Part shown: piece by piece, positions 1 to 10,299 of the stretch
Layout: each line of letters begins with the position of its first letter
Numbering within the stretch: the first letter of the stretch is position 1
Assembly (NCBI GenBank): GCA_012976225.1
Contig: JAAVVG010000022.1
Span: 361,494 to 425,493 of the forward strand
DNA from: Golubevia sp. BC0850
Lineage: Eukaryota; Basidiomycota; Exobasidiomycetes; Golubeviales; Golubeviaceae
Length of the DNA stretch: 64,000 nt
Direction: 5' to 3'
The notes under the pieces: generated by a model
Told to the model about the DNA's origin: nothing
Database searches by the model: none
Seen by the model: the letters and a program-made list of their open reading frames with translations, nothing else
Program-made: the position numbers and the translations under genes

Positions 1-2798
1 GGGGCAGCTCTTCAGGTGGTCTGGGAACTGAAGCCTCTTCCTCATCAAGCAAGAATGCTTCTCCTCATCCTGCCACTTCCAACGTCTCATCAACACCTAC
101 AAAATCTTCTTCTTCTTCTTCTTCAAACCTCCCAGTAATCAATCAATCCCTCAGAAGACTTCTTATCCAAACGTTAGCCTCTTCACCATTGAAGCGAAAG
201 TATCTGGCTTCACATCTCGAGACCTCCGAGACTCAACTCCTCGCTCTTCTGGATCTGGTTGCCACCCCTGTTCAATCTCAAGAAGTCGCATCTGGTTCAA
301 GTAAAGCGGGAAAGGAATCGACCGCTGGACCGGAGTCCGATTCTAATCCACCAGGACCTGACACTCTCTACGCTCTGAAAGACGAACTATTCACTCAGGT
401 TCACTTCTCAAAGGGAAGTTGGAAGGATTACTCCTCAGCTCAGAGAAAGAATGCTTCTTTCAATGCTGAGAAAGCGTTTGAGAGGCTTGGACTACTGCAA
501 GATGATGCTGAGGTCGGGAGCAAGATTTGGGCGAGGTTATGGCCTGAAGGAGGACGTGCTGAATGGCTGGAGTCTAATCTTCAGAAGGATTCTCTAGAAA
601 AGTCAGTCAAAGGAAAGGAGAAACAGATCAAGACTGGACCTGACGAGTCACTCGAGGAAGGAGAGGAAAGGGAATCGGAGGTGGATCTCAAGAATAGACT
701 TGGTCTAGAAATTACGGAAACAAGAACTTCATTGAGTCCTGCTAAGAGGTCCAATGTGGATGTAAGACAGGAAGAAACAGATGGAGAAACCTCAACTACT
801 AAGCTTAACAAGGTCAAGAGTTCTGGATCGACGCAAGACAGACTCAGACGTGCTACCAAGAATCGAAAGTCTGGAGCTTCCACTTCAGCTTCTACCAGCT
901 CTCAACGGAGCACCATCCCGACGATTTCATCTACAAAGACAGGAGATGTAGAAAGAAAGGAGCCTACTGAACTCTCCATCCCATCAAACAAGAAGATCAG
1001 GAAACAGAGTCGGTCAGTGAGTCCTCCTGCTTGGAGCGCAGCTGCTAGATCCAAGAAAGCAGGAGCTCCAACGAACGTATCTACCACCAAGGATCCCAGC
1101 AACGCGGCCTCGAAGAAGAACTCAGCGGAGATTGCCAAAGCAAGAGCTTCAGATTCTTCACCTTCTAACTCAAAGAGGAAAGCTCAGGACAAGGTGCTCG
1201 AACGAGAAGCGCCCTCATCCTCCACCAGAGGAAAAGACAAGGCAAGGAAATCTATGGACGTCAAGAAAGGAAAGAAAGTCAATCCTAGAGACGTAGACTA
1301 CACCGATTCAGAAGAAGACGAGAAAGGTGGAGATGGGACGGGCGGGAAATCAAGCTCTGACTGCAAAAGAAAGTCAATCAAGGACGAACCTGTTCGACCT
1401 GTCAAGTCCAATTCTAGACTCGACGCTTTGAATAGAGGTGACGTTTCAATCTCCCAGTCGGTCAAATCTAGCACCGCTTCTACGCAAAAGCGAGACTCCT
1501 CGTCCAATGACGCTCCGAGAGGTAGACCAAGAGAAAGACCACAACAGACCCTGGAACACAACGGGTCTTTGGACCAGCTGAGATCGGTGAACATCAAATT
1601 AGAAGACTCAAAGTCCTCAAACGCTAGCAGAGACGGAAGTAGGATAATTGAAAGATATCTGGACAGAGAAAGCACTAATTCTTATTCCCGGTCGATCTCC
1701 TTTGACTCGAGATCTGGATCCTACTCTTCCTTGGACGACGAACAGTCTTTCGTTTCTAGATCTGCCGCTGGAAATCGCAATGAAATGAGAATCAAAAGAT
1801 CAGATTCTCAATCCCTATCTTTCAGGTCTGGAACCCCAGAGCCCGGATCCCACTTCCCCAGATCCCCTTCAGTATCTGATTTGAATGCAAATGTCAGTCT
1901 AAGCTTCAAGAAGAAGATTCAATCTGTTCCTCTTCGACCTCCAGGACCTGGTGTTGCCATTCAAACATCGGAACCTTGGCTATCTCTCAAATCATCTTCG
2001 GACTACGTCAGATTGGCAGAAAGATTTCTGAAGACTTTTCAGGAATACAGAGAGTTGAGAGTTAGATGTGAAAAAGAGAAGGAAATGCTTTTGATGGAAG
2101 AAGGTATACTCGAAGGAGAGATGGAGAGAGAAAACAGAGAATCAAGTATGAGGGAGAGAGATGGAAGAGATGTAGAGTTTAGGGAGGAAGAAAGAGGTGG
2201 CGGAGAGGGAGAATTCGAAAGGATCGGGAATCCTTCTAGGGAAGGTAATGACAATTCGGATGGGATGCAAGTCGAGATGGAGATCGATAGCAAAAGTCCA
2301 GACCAAGATGAAGAGGACAAGTTTAAACCCGAACCATCGCTTCCAGACATTTCTATTTCTCATTCTATCCCTAAAGGAAAACAGAGCCAAAATCCACCTT
2401 CTTCACCCGAGGAAGGAGAGATGACCCCTCAAGTCGAGCAATTCCCAACTTTCCCTACCTCTACCTCCAACTCTACCATAACGGCAATTGAACAGGAAAG
2501 AAGAACTTCAGATCAGTCAATCTTGAGACAAGCTTCAGAGCCTCAAAGTAGAAGCCAATCTCCTCCTTCGGTCTGGAGATCCATTCCACCTTTGATTGCG
2601 ACGGAATCTTCCTCAAGTCATCATCTCGGCCACCATCAATTTAGTCAGCGTCATAATCGTCAGGCATTGATTTCTAGACCTATGAGTTTCAGAGAACTGG
2701 AAGAGTTGGTGACCCGAACTAAAGAGTTGTTTGGGCAATTGAAGAGGATGAGAGAGACTTTGTTGGAGCATAAGGAGAAGATGACCAGAGTGGAGTAG
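1..2798 (+). CDS. ELL-like RNA polymerase II elongation factor (5' partial)
   Basis: The frame is open from base 3 to the TAG at 2796-2798, so the gene enters from outside the window and its true start is not seen. Near the visible N-terminus the stretch around TLYALKDEL (about 363-387), followed by a WKDYS segment, resembles the ELL N-terminal winged-helix region (human ELL has YTLKDYVFKEL followed by WPGYSE). The middle, about 400 residues, is Ser/Lys/Arg-rich and probably disordered. The C-terminal part has two charged helices, one around FLKTFQEYRELRVRCEKEKE (about 2024-2083) and one around LEELVTRTKELFGQLKRMRE (about 2698-2757). Their order matches the occludin/ELL coiled-coil domain. 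ELL proteins suppress transient pausing by RNA polymerase II in the nucleus. What I see is two short matches in the correct order. The family call is an inference and a domain search should decide it. No intron is visible in this part. Confidence 0.6.
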   Translation, partial: GSSSGGLGTEASSSSSKNASPHPATSNVSSTPTKSSSSSSSNLPVINQSLRRLLIQTLASSPLKRKYLASHLETSETQLLALLDLVATPVQSQEVASGSSKAGKESTAGPESDSNPPGPDTLYALKDELFTQVHFSKGSWKDYSSAQRKNASFNAEKAFERLGLLQDDAEVGSKIWARLWPEGGRAEWLESNLQKDSLEKSVKGKEKQIKTGPDESLEEGEERESEVDLKNRLGLEITETRTSLSPAKRSNVDVRQEETDGETSTTKLNKVKSSGSTQDRLRRATKNRKSGASTSASTSSQRSTIPTISSTKTGDVERKEPTELSIPSNKKIRKQSRSVSPPAWSAAARSKKAGAPTNVSTTKDPSNAASKKNSAEIAKARASDSSPSNSKRKAQDKVLEREAPSSSTRGKDKARKSMDVKKGKKVNPRDVDYTDSEEDEKGGDGTGGKSSSDCKRKSIKDEPVRPVKSNSRLDALNRGDVSISQSVKSSTASTQKRDSSSNDAPRGRPRERPQQTLEHNGSLDQLRSVNIKLEDSKSSNASRDGSRIIERYLDRESTNSYSRSISFDSRSGSYSSLDDEQSFVSRSAAGNRNEMRIKRSDSQSLSFRSGTPEPGSHFPRSPSVSDLNANVSLSFKKKIQSVPLRPPGPGVAIQTSEPWLSLKSSSDYVRLAERFLKTFQEYRELRVRCEKEKEMLLMEEGILEGEMERENRESSMRERDGRDVEFREEERGGGEGEFERIGNPSREGNDNSDGMQVEMEIDSKSPDQDEEDKFKPEPSLPDISISHSIPKGKQSQNPPSSPEEGEMTPQVEQFPTFPTSTSNSTITAIEQERRTSDQSILRQASEPQSRSQSPPSVWRSIPPLIATESSSSHHLGHHQFSQRHNRQALISRPMSFRELEELVTRTKELFGQLKRMRETLLEHKEKMTRVE

Positions 2799-3119
2799 TG
2801 TTTCGTTGTAACCTCTTTTTTTTTCTTTTTTCATCCCGTCGTTTGTATGGAGGTTTGGAGCCTGCGGCTGAAGTCATCGAAACGCGTCACGTCCTCTTTT
2901 CTGGCAGACTGCTGGGACCAATTCTACTCACAGAACTCCATTTCCTGCGCGAAGGCTCCTGGTCCTTGTTCAAGATCACAGGTTCTGTGCAAAGGATTGC
3001 AGAAGAGAGAGACCGACAAAGGCGTCTAATCTCCGTTAATTCCACGCTACCGAAGGCCTAACAGCGGTGAGCGGTTGCAGATTTGTTTCAACGCAATCCC
3101 TTCTCCTCTCAACCACAAC
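2799..3119. other. Intergenic spacer between ELL-like and MFS genes
   Basis: About 320 bases between two genes on the same strand. It should hold the ELL 3' end and the MFS promoter. A T-rich tract lies at 2815-2831. I see no gene in it. Confidence 0.6.
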
Positions 3120-4946
3120 ATGGCTTCCACCAGAAGCTCTACCCTATCGATAGAACCGATATCACATCGTGCCTCTGATGACGAGAGCCCTCAAACAAAG
3201 ATACAGGAGACGGAGAGGATAGGAGGTCTGGAACAGCAATCAAAAGAAGTGGAATCCTTTTTCAAGAACTCTTTCCATCAATACCTCTTTGTCCTCCTTA
3301 TCGCTCTATCCCAAATGTCAGTCAGCAGTGGGATTGGAACTCCTGCTTTGATAATTCAAGAGATCAAAGAGTCGCTAGGTGTGGAATCTCAGGCGGAAGC
3401 GAGTTGGTGAGTTCTTTCTCTCTCCCCCCTTTCTTTATCTAAAAGCGCTTTGACTCTGGGAAGGTGTCCTTATTGACAACATCTCTCCAAATCACCAGGT
3501 TTCTGGCCGCTTACAGTCTTACAAGTGGTACATTCGTGCTTGCGTCGGGGTCTCTAGGAAGTATCCTAGGCTACAAAAAAGTTTATGTCTTTGGATGGGT
3601 CTGGTTAGGAATTTGGAATCTTGTTTCAGCGCTGTCCAATTCGCCAATCGTCTTCGATTTCTCACGAGGGATGGCAGGTATAGGAGTAGCTCTTCAAGTT
3701 CCAAATGGTTTGGCTCTTCTAGGTTTAGCATTTCCACCTCATTCGAAAGCTAAAAATGTTGCTTATGCAATTACAGGTTTCCTTGCTCCATCAGGTTATA
3801 ATTTCGGAGGATTGATAGGTTCTCTGTTCATTCGATTAAATGGAAGTTGGAGGGGTAGTTTCTATTTCTACTTGGTCTTCTGTGAGGTCGTAGCCATTCT
3901 ATCTTTCTTCTTCATTCCTTCTTCAATAGGTCTTCCAGATTTAAGTCTCACTCTCAAGCAAAGGTTATCGACTTTTGATTACATTGGTAGCTTCTTCGGT
4001 TGTGGAGCACTACTTCTTTTTTCAGTGGCTTGGAACCAAGCTGGAGTTGTTGGCTGGCCATCGCCAGTGACTTACATTCTATTGATCATCTCTCTAGTCG
4101 TATTTCTACCAGCTTTTATTTATTCACAGACGAAAGTCAAATATCCAATCATGCCCCTCAGTGTTTGGAAGAGGAAGGGGATGGTGCAGCTGTTCTCAGC
4201 GATGCTCTTCGGATGGGGAAGTTTTGGAATTTACCTCTACTACACAACCACTTTCATCTTGATCTTCAGGGAGGTCACTCCTTTAGCTGCTACTGCCGAA
4301 TTAGTCCCTCTTGTTTTAGGTGGATTGTTAGCGACAGCCAGCGTTCCAGTGCTTATTCAAAGAGGAGTGTCTGCTAAGATCATCTTCTCGATTTCGATGT
4401 TCTCCTTCTTTTTGTGAGTCTACAGCAAAATTATTTCTCTCAACGATTCACTTGCTAACTCAATCCCCGCTTTCTCAGAGGCAACCTCTTTGGGGCTATC
4501 GCTTCTCCCAAAGAGAGCTACTGGAGGTTCACTTTCCCAAGTTGCATCTTAGTTCCATTTGGACCGGATCTATCTTTCGCTTCAGCTGGTATCATCGTGT
4601 CTAATTCAGTCTTACCAGTGAGTCTTCTCTTGGCAGGACGGATGTGAAAGAAGAGAATGTTGACAGACTCTCCCCGTTCTTTTCACTTCAGCACGAACAA
4701 GGGATAGCCGGATCTTTGGTGGGAACAGTAGTAGGGTACGGAATGTCGATTGGTCTGGGAATAGCAGCAACAGTGGAAACTCAGGTGAACAAGTCAGGAG
4801 CTGATGAGCTTCGAGGGTTCCGTGGCGCATTTTATTTGGGGATAGGATTAGCTGCAGCTGCTTTTCTGATTGCAGTGTTTACCATGAAGGATGTCAAAGC
4901 AGTCGAGACGAAACCGAAGGAGAAGGAAGGAGTGGCGGAGACTTAG
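3120..4946 (+). CDS. Major facilitator superfamily exporter, DHA2 (Atr1-like) type
   Basis: Four exons, 3120-3406, 3499-4413, 4479-4617 and 4692-4946, join in frame to a 531-residue protein. The ATG at 3120 is the first Met before a polar cytoplasmic tail. The protein is almost wholly hydrophobic after residue 60. Features of the 14-helix drug:H+ antiporter-2 family include the SWFLAAYSLTSGTFVLASG segment across the exon 1/2 join, the GxLGxxxGYKK loop that follows it, and the late HEQGIAGSLVGTVVGYG helix in exon 4. Relatives include yeast Atr1 (aminotriazole and boron export) and Ymr279c. It should be a plasma-membrane exporter, but its substrate cannot be read from sequence. Introns are 92, 65 and 74 nt with GTGAGT donors. 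The neighbours give no sign of a secondary-metabolite cluster. Confidence 0.88.
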
Positions 4947-5200
4947 AAAAATAGATTGTACAACATCCTCTTCCATATATCAGCAGCAACAACATCTTAT
5001 AGAGTTCTTACGGTGCCAACCGATTTCTAGAAGTGTTGTTGTGTTAGAAGTGACAAGGTAACAGTCAGAAGGTGACTACTAGACATACCAATCCCAACAA
5101 ATCTGTTTGGAGAAGATGATATGTTATTCCAAGAACAGGTAAATAAATGAATGAGAGACTTCCGACAAATAAGACGATAAATATGAGTGAGATTGAATCC

Positions 5201-5970
5201 TCAGACCCCAAGACCCTCAAGTTCCTTCCTCAACTCTTCTATGGAATCCACCTTAGCCTTCTGTTCAGGTAAAAGAGTAGATTCATCCTTCTCCTTCAAT
5301 AACTCTGCAGCCTTGAGTTTTTTAGCCAAAGCTCTAGCTCTCTTCTGTTGGTCCATTTCAGAGCTCTTAGGTTCTTGATCCTCTATCACGGGTGATTTCT
5401 CTTCTCCATTCTTGGTCGAAACTGTTTCTTTCTTATCGTCTCCATCATCATCCCAATCTTCTGGAGCTTCTTCTTCCTCTCCAGCCTGTTTCTTCTTGCC
5501 TTTGACAATCTCACTGGTTCCATTTCGATTCCCGTTTGCAGCTACATCTCCGTTTCCATTCAACTCGTCAGCTTTCTTCTCCCTCTTTTTCAAATTCTGC
5601 TTTTGAGATTTACTCATTCCAGCTTTTGCTTGGAGAGCAGGACTTTGTGATAGGATCGAAGGAGGTCTTGAGGTTGCGCTCCCTGGAGGACCTCTGGAGG
5701 CTCTGGCATCTGCTTCTAACTGCCTTGAAGATCGAAATCGAGTGACATCTTCAGCTGGAGTGAATCCCGGTTTCACCTTCCTTTCCTTTCGAATGCTGTG
5801 ATGGGAAGAGGTTGTCAAAGGGTTAGAGATGGGAATGTAGATGTTTGGGCAAAAGAAGTAACTCACGTTCCATCTGCTCTTTTACTTTGAGGGATAACTC
5901 TTTGTTGAGTATTCGAGTCAACTACTATTCCAGATGTCGTAGATTCGGGATTCAATGGAGGTCGGGACAT
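5201..5970 (-). CDS. PYM1: PYM (partner of Y14 and Mago) exon-junction-complex disassembly factor
   Basis: Two exons, 5970-5867 and 5795-5201, with a 71-nt GTGAGT...CACAG intron, give 232 residues. The N-terminus has the PYM hallmark: a VVDSNTQQRVIPQSKRADGT stretch, then IRKERKVKPGFTPAEDV. It lines up with the human motif of RPDGTWRKQRRVKEGY type that binds the Mago-Y14 dimer. The intron splits that motif at the Thr codon. The middle is Lys/Glu/Asp-rich with the acidic run EEEEAPEDWDDDGDD. The C-terminus ends in the PYM-type helix around EQKAKVDSIEELRKELEGL. PYM binds ribosomes and strips exon junction complexes from mRNA in the cytoplasm, which fits an intron-rich genome. It is divergent from the F-box gene with a 153-bp shared promoter. 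Confidence 0.88.
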
Positions 5971-6123
5971 TATGTTGGGTTGATGTTGGTTGGCAAAAGA
6001 GAAAGCTGACCACCCAACTTCTCTTGCCTCTTGCCCAACCAATTGAATTCAAGAGCTCCATCAAACCGAGAAACTAGAGTAGTTAGACTTGAAATCGTCT
6101 CTACTACTTGATCAAAAAGAGAT
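5971..6123. promoter_or_regulatory. Shared divergent promoter of PYM and F-box genes
   Basis: Only 153 bases separate the two start codons, so both promoters must lie here or overlap. I see no clear TATA box. Inferred from gene arrangement only. Confidence 0.55.
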
Positions 6124-8151
6124 ATGGAGACTGTAGCAGATTCGTCTCTTCCACCTGAATTGCTTATCAACATCCTTCTACTAGCCGCTTCAAGTTCGAG
6201 AGAGTCAGCCTACTCTTTAGCTTTTGTTTCTCATTCAATTTCAGCTTTGACTTCCATACCTAGATGGAGAACAGTAGCTCTCTCAACAGAGAAACAAGTA
6301 CTAGCTTTCTGGCAGATCCTCCTGACTGCCCATGAACTCGAAGAGAAGGAGAAGGAGAAGGAAGAAAACGATGCAAAAGGTGCTGCAAGTCCAGATTTAC
6401 GATCTAGCGAATCTTTTATCAGAGCAGAAGAGAAAGCCTCAAAGAAAGCTCCGAAGTTCCCAAACTTAGATTGGGATTTGAAGAAATCGATTTCACTACC
6501 AAACGAAGGGAAAGATCCAGGTTTATTCGTAGAGAATCTGTTCATTGAATTAGAGTCGGATAGGTTCCTAACTATTTCTACAAGATTACAGACTCAAAGA
6601 GAGATTTACTTCAATGCCTTAGCAAATGCCTTGAACGAAGAATCGGAAGCTTCAAACTCAACTTCTTCAACCTCAGATTTCCCAGACATTTGTTCTCAAG
6701 AGACCTCTCCTAAATCAGTGAAAGGACCATCCTGGTCAAGTCTTCAGAAGATTAAGTTGTCACCAACGCGACCTCAGTCGAGACTCTCGGGGTGTCTCTA
6801 CCATTTACCGAAAATCAACGTCTTATCTCTAGGAGCTGTAGAGCTATCGGTTCTCTCCAAGTCTTTACAATCGATTTCTCCCGAAGAACTTACTCTAGTG
6901 TTTGATGGAGATGAGAACGTGTTCGGTCAATCTTTGACTTGGTGCTCTGGAACGCTGCCAGACGAGGTCATTTGGAGGGTGGAAGACGGAAGGAGAATTC
7001 CATCTTTGGGAGGATTAAGGAGAAGACTCAAGAAACTTCAAGTGATTGGAATTGATCCCCGATCGCAAGCTCCTGGAATCCAAATGCCTTATAGTTTAAT
7101 AGCTCCTTTGAAAGCAGGGTCTTTGTTGAGGGGTAGTTTGATTCACGCAGTGGTGGAGGGATGTCGAGCTAAAAAATCAAAAGTTATCGCAGATTTAGAA
7201 CCAATTTCGAGTCAAGATCTTCTAGTCAATCCATCTCAGAAATTTACTTCCAACGATTTTCCATCCGTTCCTTCTTCAACTTCATCTTCTACTTCAAGTG
7301 GTATAACTCATCTTAGATACGACACCAGAAAGTTCTCTTTTAGACCAGCAGAAATCATAGTCTCCAGATTGAGGCCATTTTTTCAAGAGGTCAAACCATC
7401 TGTCTCAACTGAATCGGAAGAAGCAAATCAAATTCTCAAGTCCTGGGGTCTGGGAGAATTTTCAAGACTACATTTGTCTTGGGATTCGGAGATTGCAGAT
7501 GAAATCAAGAAATCGAGGTTCTCTTCTATAGATTCCAAGGTGGCGGAAGGGAGAGAAATTGAAGGAGCCAAGAAATTAAATGGCGGTTGGCCTAGAGAGA
7601 TTAAAGATACTTGGACTGAGAGAAGCGACAGAGATTTATCCCCTACATTCTCTCATGAGCTAGCTCATACTTTTCAACAAACTTACGGCTGGCAACCACT
7701 GAAATCAGTAGTAGATTCGAAACCTACCTCAACAGAAAAACAGACCATAAACTCAACAAACCTAGAAACCTCTTCTGCAACCTTCGTCGCTGATTATTCG
7801 GGAGAAATGGGAAACAGGCTATGTGGAAATGGAGCTGGTTTAGAGACTGAGTTTTTGAGATGTCTCGAAGAGGCCGTTGGGATCGAATTGGCCTCTATTT
7901 TGATAGCATCTAAGCAAGAGAAGAATCGTAACCCCTCAGACGTACTGTTGACTTCAAATTGGGTGGAGAGGAACCAAAGTGAAACAATGAAAGGTGCTAC
8001 CTCTCTGGAGGAACTGAAACCCGATCTGATTTATGGAGTGAGATCGCCGGCTAGACTAATGAACTTGGGCGGGAAAGCAGCTTTGAGCAGGGAATCAAGA
8101 TTGAGATTATTCGAGAATAGATCGAGCGGCGGGAAGGGAGCTTGGGGCTGA
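6124..8151 (+). CDS. F-box-like protein
   Basis: A single-exon gene of 675 residues starting at the ATG at 6124. The first 45 residues read like an F-box: LPPELLINILLLAASSS, then a helix with LAFVSHSISALTSIPRWRTV, matching the LPxEll..Il pattern with a following xxVSxxW segment. The rest has Ser/Glu-rich stretches and scattered leucine-rich segments (for example HLPKINVLSLGAVELSVL), but no clear LRR or WD repeat. F-box proteins tether substrates to Skp1-Cul1 ubiquitin ligases; the substrate is unknown here. Basidiomycetes carry many such fast-evolving F-box proteins. Gene reality is well supported by length and by the divergent pairing with PYM. The domain call is moderate. Confidence 0.7.
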   Translation: METVADSSLPPELLINILLLAASSSRESAYSLAFVSHSISALTSIPRWRTVALSTEKQVLAFWQILLTAHELEEKEKEKEENDAKGAASPDLRSSESFIRAEEKASKKAPKFPNLDWDLKKSISLPNEGKDPGLFVENLFIELESDRFLTISTRLQTQREIYFNALANALNEESEASNSTSSTSDFPDICSQETSPKSVKGPSWSSLQKIKLSPTRPQSRLSGCLYHLPKINVLSLGAVELSVLSKSLQSISPEELTLVFDGDENVFGQSLTWCSGTLPDEVIWRVEDGRRIPSLGGLRRRLKKLQVIGIDPRSQAPGIQMPYSLIAPLKAGSLLRGSLIHAVVEGCRAKKSKVIADLEPISSQDLLVNPSQKFTSNDFPSVPSSTSSSTSSGITHLRYDTRKFSFRPAEIIVSRLRPFFQEVKPSVSTESEEANQILKSWGLGEFSRLHLSWDSEIADEIKKSRFSSIDSKVAEGREIEGAKKLNGGWPREIKDTWTERSDRDLSPTFSHELAHTFQQTYGWQPLKSVVDSKPTSTEKQTINSTNLETSSATFVADYSGEMGNRLCGNGAGLETEFLRCLEEAVGIELASILIASKQEKNRNPSDVLLTSNWVERNQSETMKGATSLEELKPDLIYGVRSPARLMNLGGKAALSRESRLRLFENRSSGGKGAWG

Positions 8152-8353
8152 TGTATGCGTTTGCAAACGAAATGTGAAAGGCGATGTTTTCGAGCGGTAT
8201 GAGAAGAGTCAGTTGGATCTTCCGGACACTCTGTTCATTTGGCTGGTGTTTGATACAATCTGTCCTTCTTCGACGTCTCGACTCGCTCCTCTGGAAAGTC
8301 TATTCTTCGCCTTTTCTTAAAGCAGAATTGTTGTCTGAGCTGAGAAGAAGAGT

Positions 8354-9980
8354 CTATCCCCAATGACCGATGACATCTCTTGGTTTGTATGGAGCTTCGA
8401 TCTCCTGTGTGTGAGAACAAAAGACCGAGTCAGCATACCAAATCCGAACATGTCGACCATTAACCCTTTAGTCTTTACCCAAGGAGGCCGCTTGACGAAA
8501 ATTATTCGTTCAATCCAATAGAATTCTACACCTTTCAGTTCAAGCTGTTGACTCACCTTGATTTCTTCCTCGGTCAACTTCAATGAACAGGCAGCAGCCA
8601 AGTCCTTTAAGTTCTCGACCTTTGTAGTACCACAGATTGGCGCGGCGACTGTCTTTCTGGACATCAACCAAGCAGTAGCAATTTGAGCCATAGAAACACC
8701 CCTAGCCTTGGAGATCTTTTCGACCACATCTACAATCGCTTCAGTTGGAGCGTCAACTTCTGCGAATCCAAAGTGAACGTCCTTTTCGGCTCGGGCGGAT
8801 TTAGATCTCTCGGAGTTAGGTCGAGCTGAAAAAAGATTGGAACAGCGAATCAGATGGAAGTGGACGATCACAAAGCTGAACACACAGAGGCAGACTCACC
8901 CAACAATCCTCTTGCTAAGGGACTCCAGGGAATGCTTCCCACTCCATAATGATGGAGCAGTCTGTTCATTTCTCTCTCCTCTTCTCTATAAGTGGCAGTG
9001 TAGAAATTTTGCATCGAGATGAACGGAGTGAGGCCATTGTTGAGTGCAAAGTTTTGCATGATGGAAAACTGAAACGCCCAGCAGGACGACATCCCTAAGA
9101 AAAAAGGAGAAGGAATACATTCAGTCAAGGGAAGATAAAGCAACCCTTCACTGTTGACTACACTTACCTATGTGTCTGACCCACCCTGCTTTGACACAGT
9201 CGTGTAGAGCCAACATTGTCTCCTCTATAGGTGTTTGATCGTCAAACCTGTGGAGTTGAAATACATCTATATAATCCATTCCTAGTCTTTCCAAGCTACC
9301 TTTGACGGACTCGAAGATGTGCTTTCTTGAGTTTCCCTTTCTCATAGAAGCTGCGTGAGCTGAGATTGAAGATCCCTCCTTGACGTCCATTCCGAAGAAG
9401 CACTTCGTAAGGATGACGTAGTCGCTCCTAGGGACTTTAAGATCTTTAAGGACCTTTCCTAAGAGCATTTCGCTCTCTCCATTGCTATATACGTCAGCGG
9501 TGTCGAAAGTGTCTTTGAGAAGAGAGAGAAAAGATTCTGAAGTCAGTGCTTTTTTTCGAAGGATGCTCAATGACGAATGTAAGAGATGTCACTCACTGAT
9601 TCCTAGCTTTAATGCTGTCTCGACATGGGCTTTACTGGAGAATGGGAAGGAAAAGTCAAAAAAGAGGCGATTAGCTAAGGTGGAAGGCAAGGCGGGCGAG
9701 TGCGAAGAGCGAAGGCGAATACGAACCAGTCGTTGTATCCAAGAGTCCATCCCCCTCCCCATGGAGTTTCTCCATAAGTCATACATCCAAGAATTCTGGT
9801 TTGGGAGAGGGAGTGGGCGAGAACGTTGGGGTCAGGACGAACAAAGACGGGAAGCCTAAATCGTCTCTATTTGATTAGCGAGTGAGTTTGTGAGACTACT
9901 CACATCTTAGAAATCTTCAATCCAGATTTACCCAGAGTAGTCAAAGGAACGAGAGGAGCGGCAGTCATTCTTTTTGTCAT
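8354..9980 (-). CDS. Aldo/keto reductase (aryl-alcohol dehydrogenase-like)
   Basis: Seven exons join in frame: 9980-9904, 9855-9727, 9634-9597, 9512-9168, 9094-8900, 8825-8557 and 8404-8354, giving 367 residues. A second in-frame Met at 9968 would give 363. Family features in order: LGKSGLKIS near the start, INTFDTADVYSNGESE (the catalytic Asp and Tyr of the AKR tetrad are here), KCFFGMD (Lys), then DYIDVFQLHRFD (His). After these come WSPLARGLLG, and the closing EIKEIEAPYKPRDVIGHW. Members reduce aldehydes and ketones with NADPH in the cytosol. Exon 3 is only 38 nt. The last intron (8405-8556) is open in frame, but it has clean splice sites and is needed to reach the family-type C-terminus. 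The gene converges on the F-box gene. Confidence 0.88.
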
Positions 9981-10299
9981 GCAAAGAATAGAGAAGAGGT
10001 ACGATGTAAATGATTGGATACTTGGAAAGCCTCAATGTGAATCAAAGAGTTTTCAAGCTCATCCTTCCTGTCTATTACAAAAACTTACCTCCTTTGATAG
10101 CAGCGGTTGTAGTTAAAAAGAAAGAAAAAAAGAAAAAAAGAGAGAGAGAAAGAGAAAGTAGTCAGCTTACTGCGCTTACTTCTGCCGCCGTGGGCGTTAA
10201 ACGGGTGGTATAGTAGTGGAGTTGAAGTACCTCCTTCTCTCCTTCTCCTTCTCTATCCTTTCTATCTAGAACCTCCCTAGATAACGCGAGTTCTCTATA
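9981..10299. promoter_or_regulatory. Divergent promoter region of AKR and DUF1917 genes
   Basis: About 320 bases between divergent starts. It holds a purine-rich A/G tract at about 10113-10160 and pyrimidine-rich CTCCTTCTC runs at about 10228-10260, typical of fungal promoters and 5' UTRs. No other signal is clear. Confidence 0.5.

Noticed and set aside
581-1675. Several open frames antisense to the ELL-like gene
   Set aside because: They are Ser/Leu-rich shadows of the Ser/Lys/Glu-rich sense strand, without starts, domains or splice sites.
8405-8556. Extra C-terminal coding sequence in the aldo/keto reductase
   Set aside because: The segment is a GTGAGT...CACAG intron; skipping it gives the family-type C-terminus ending VIGHWG.
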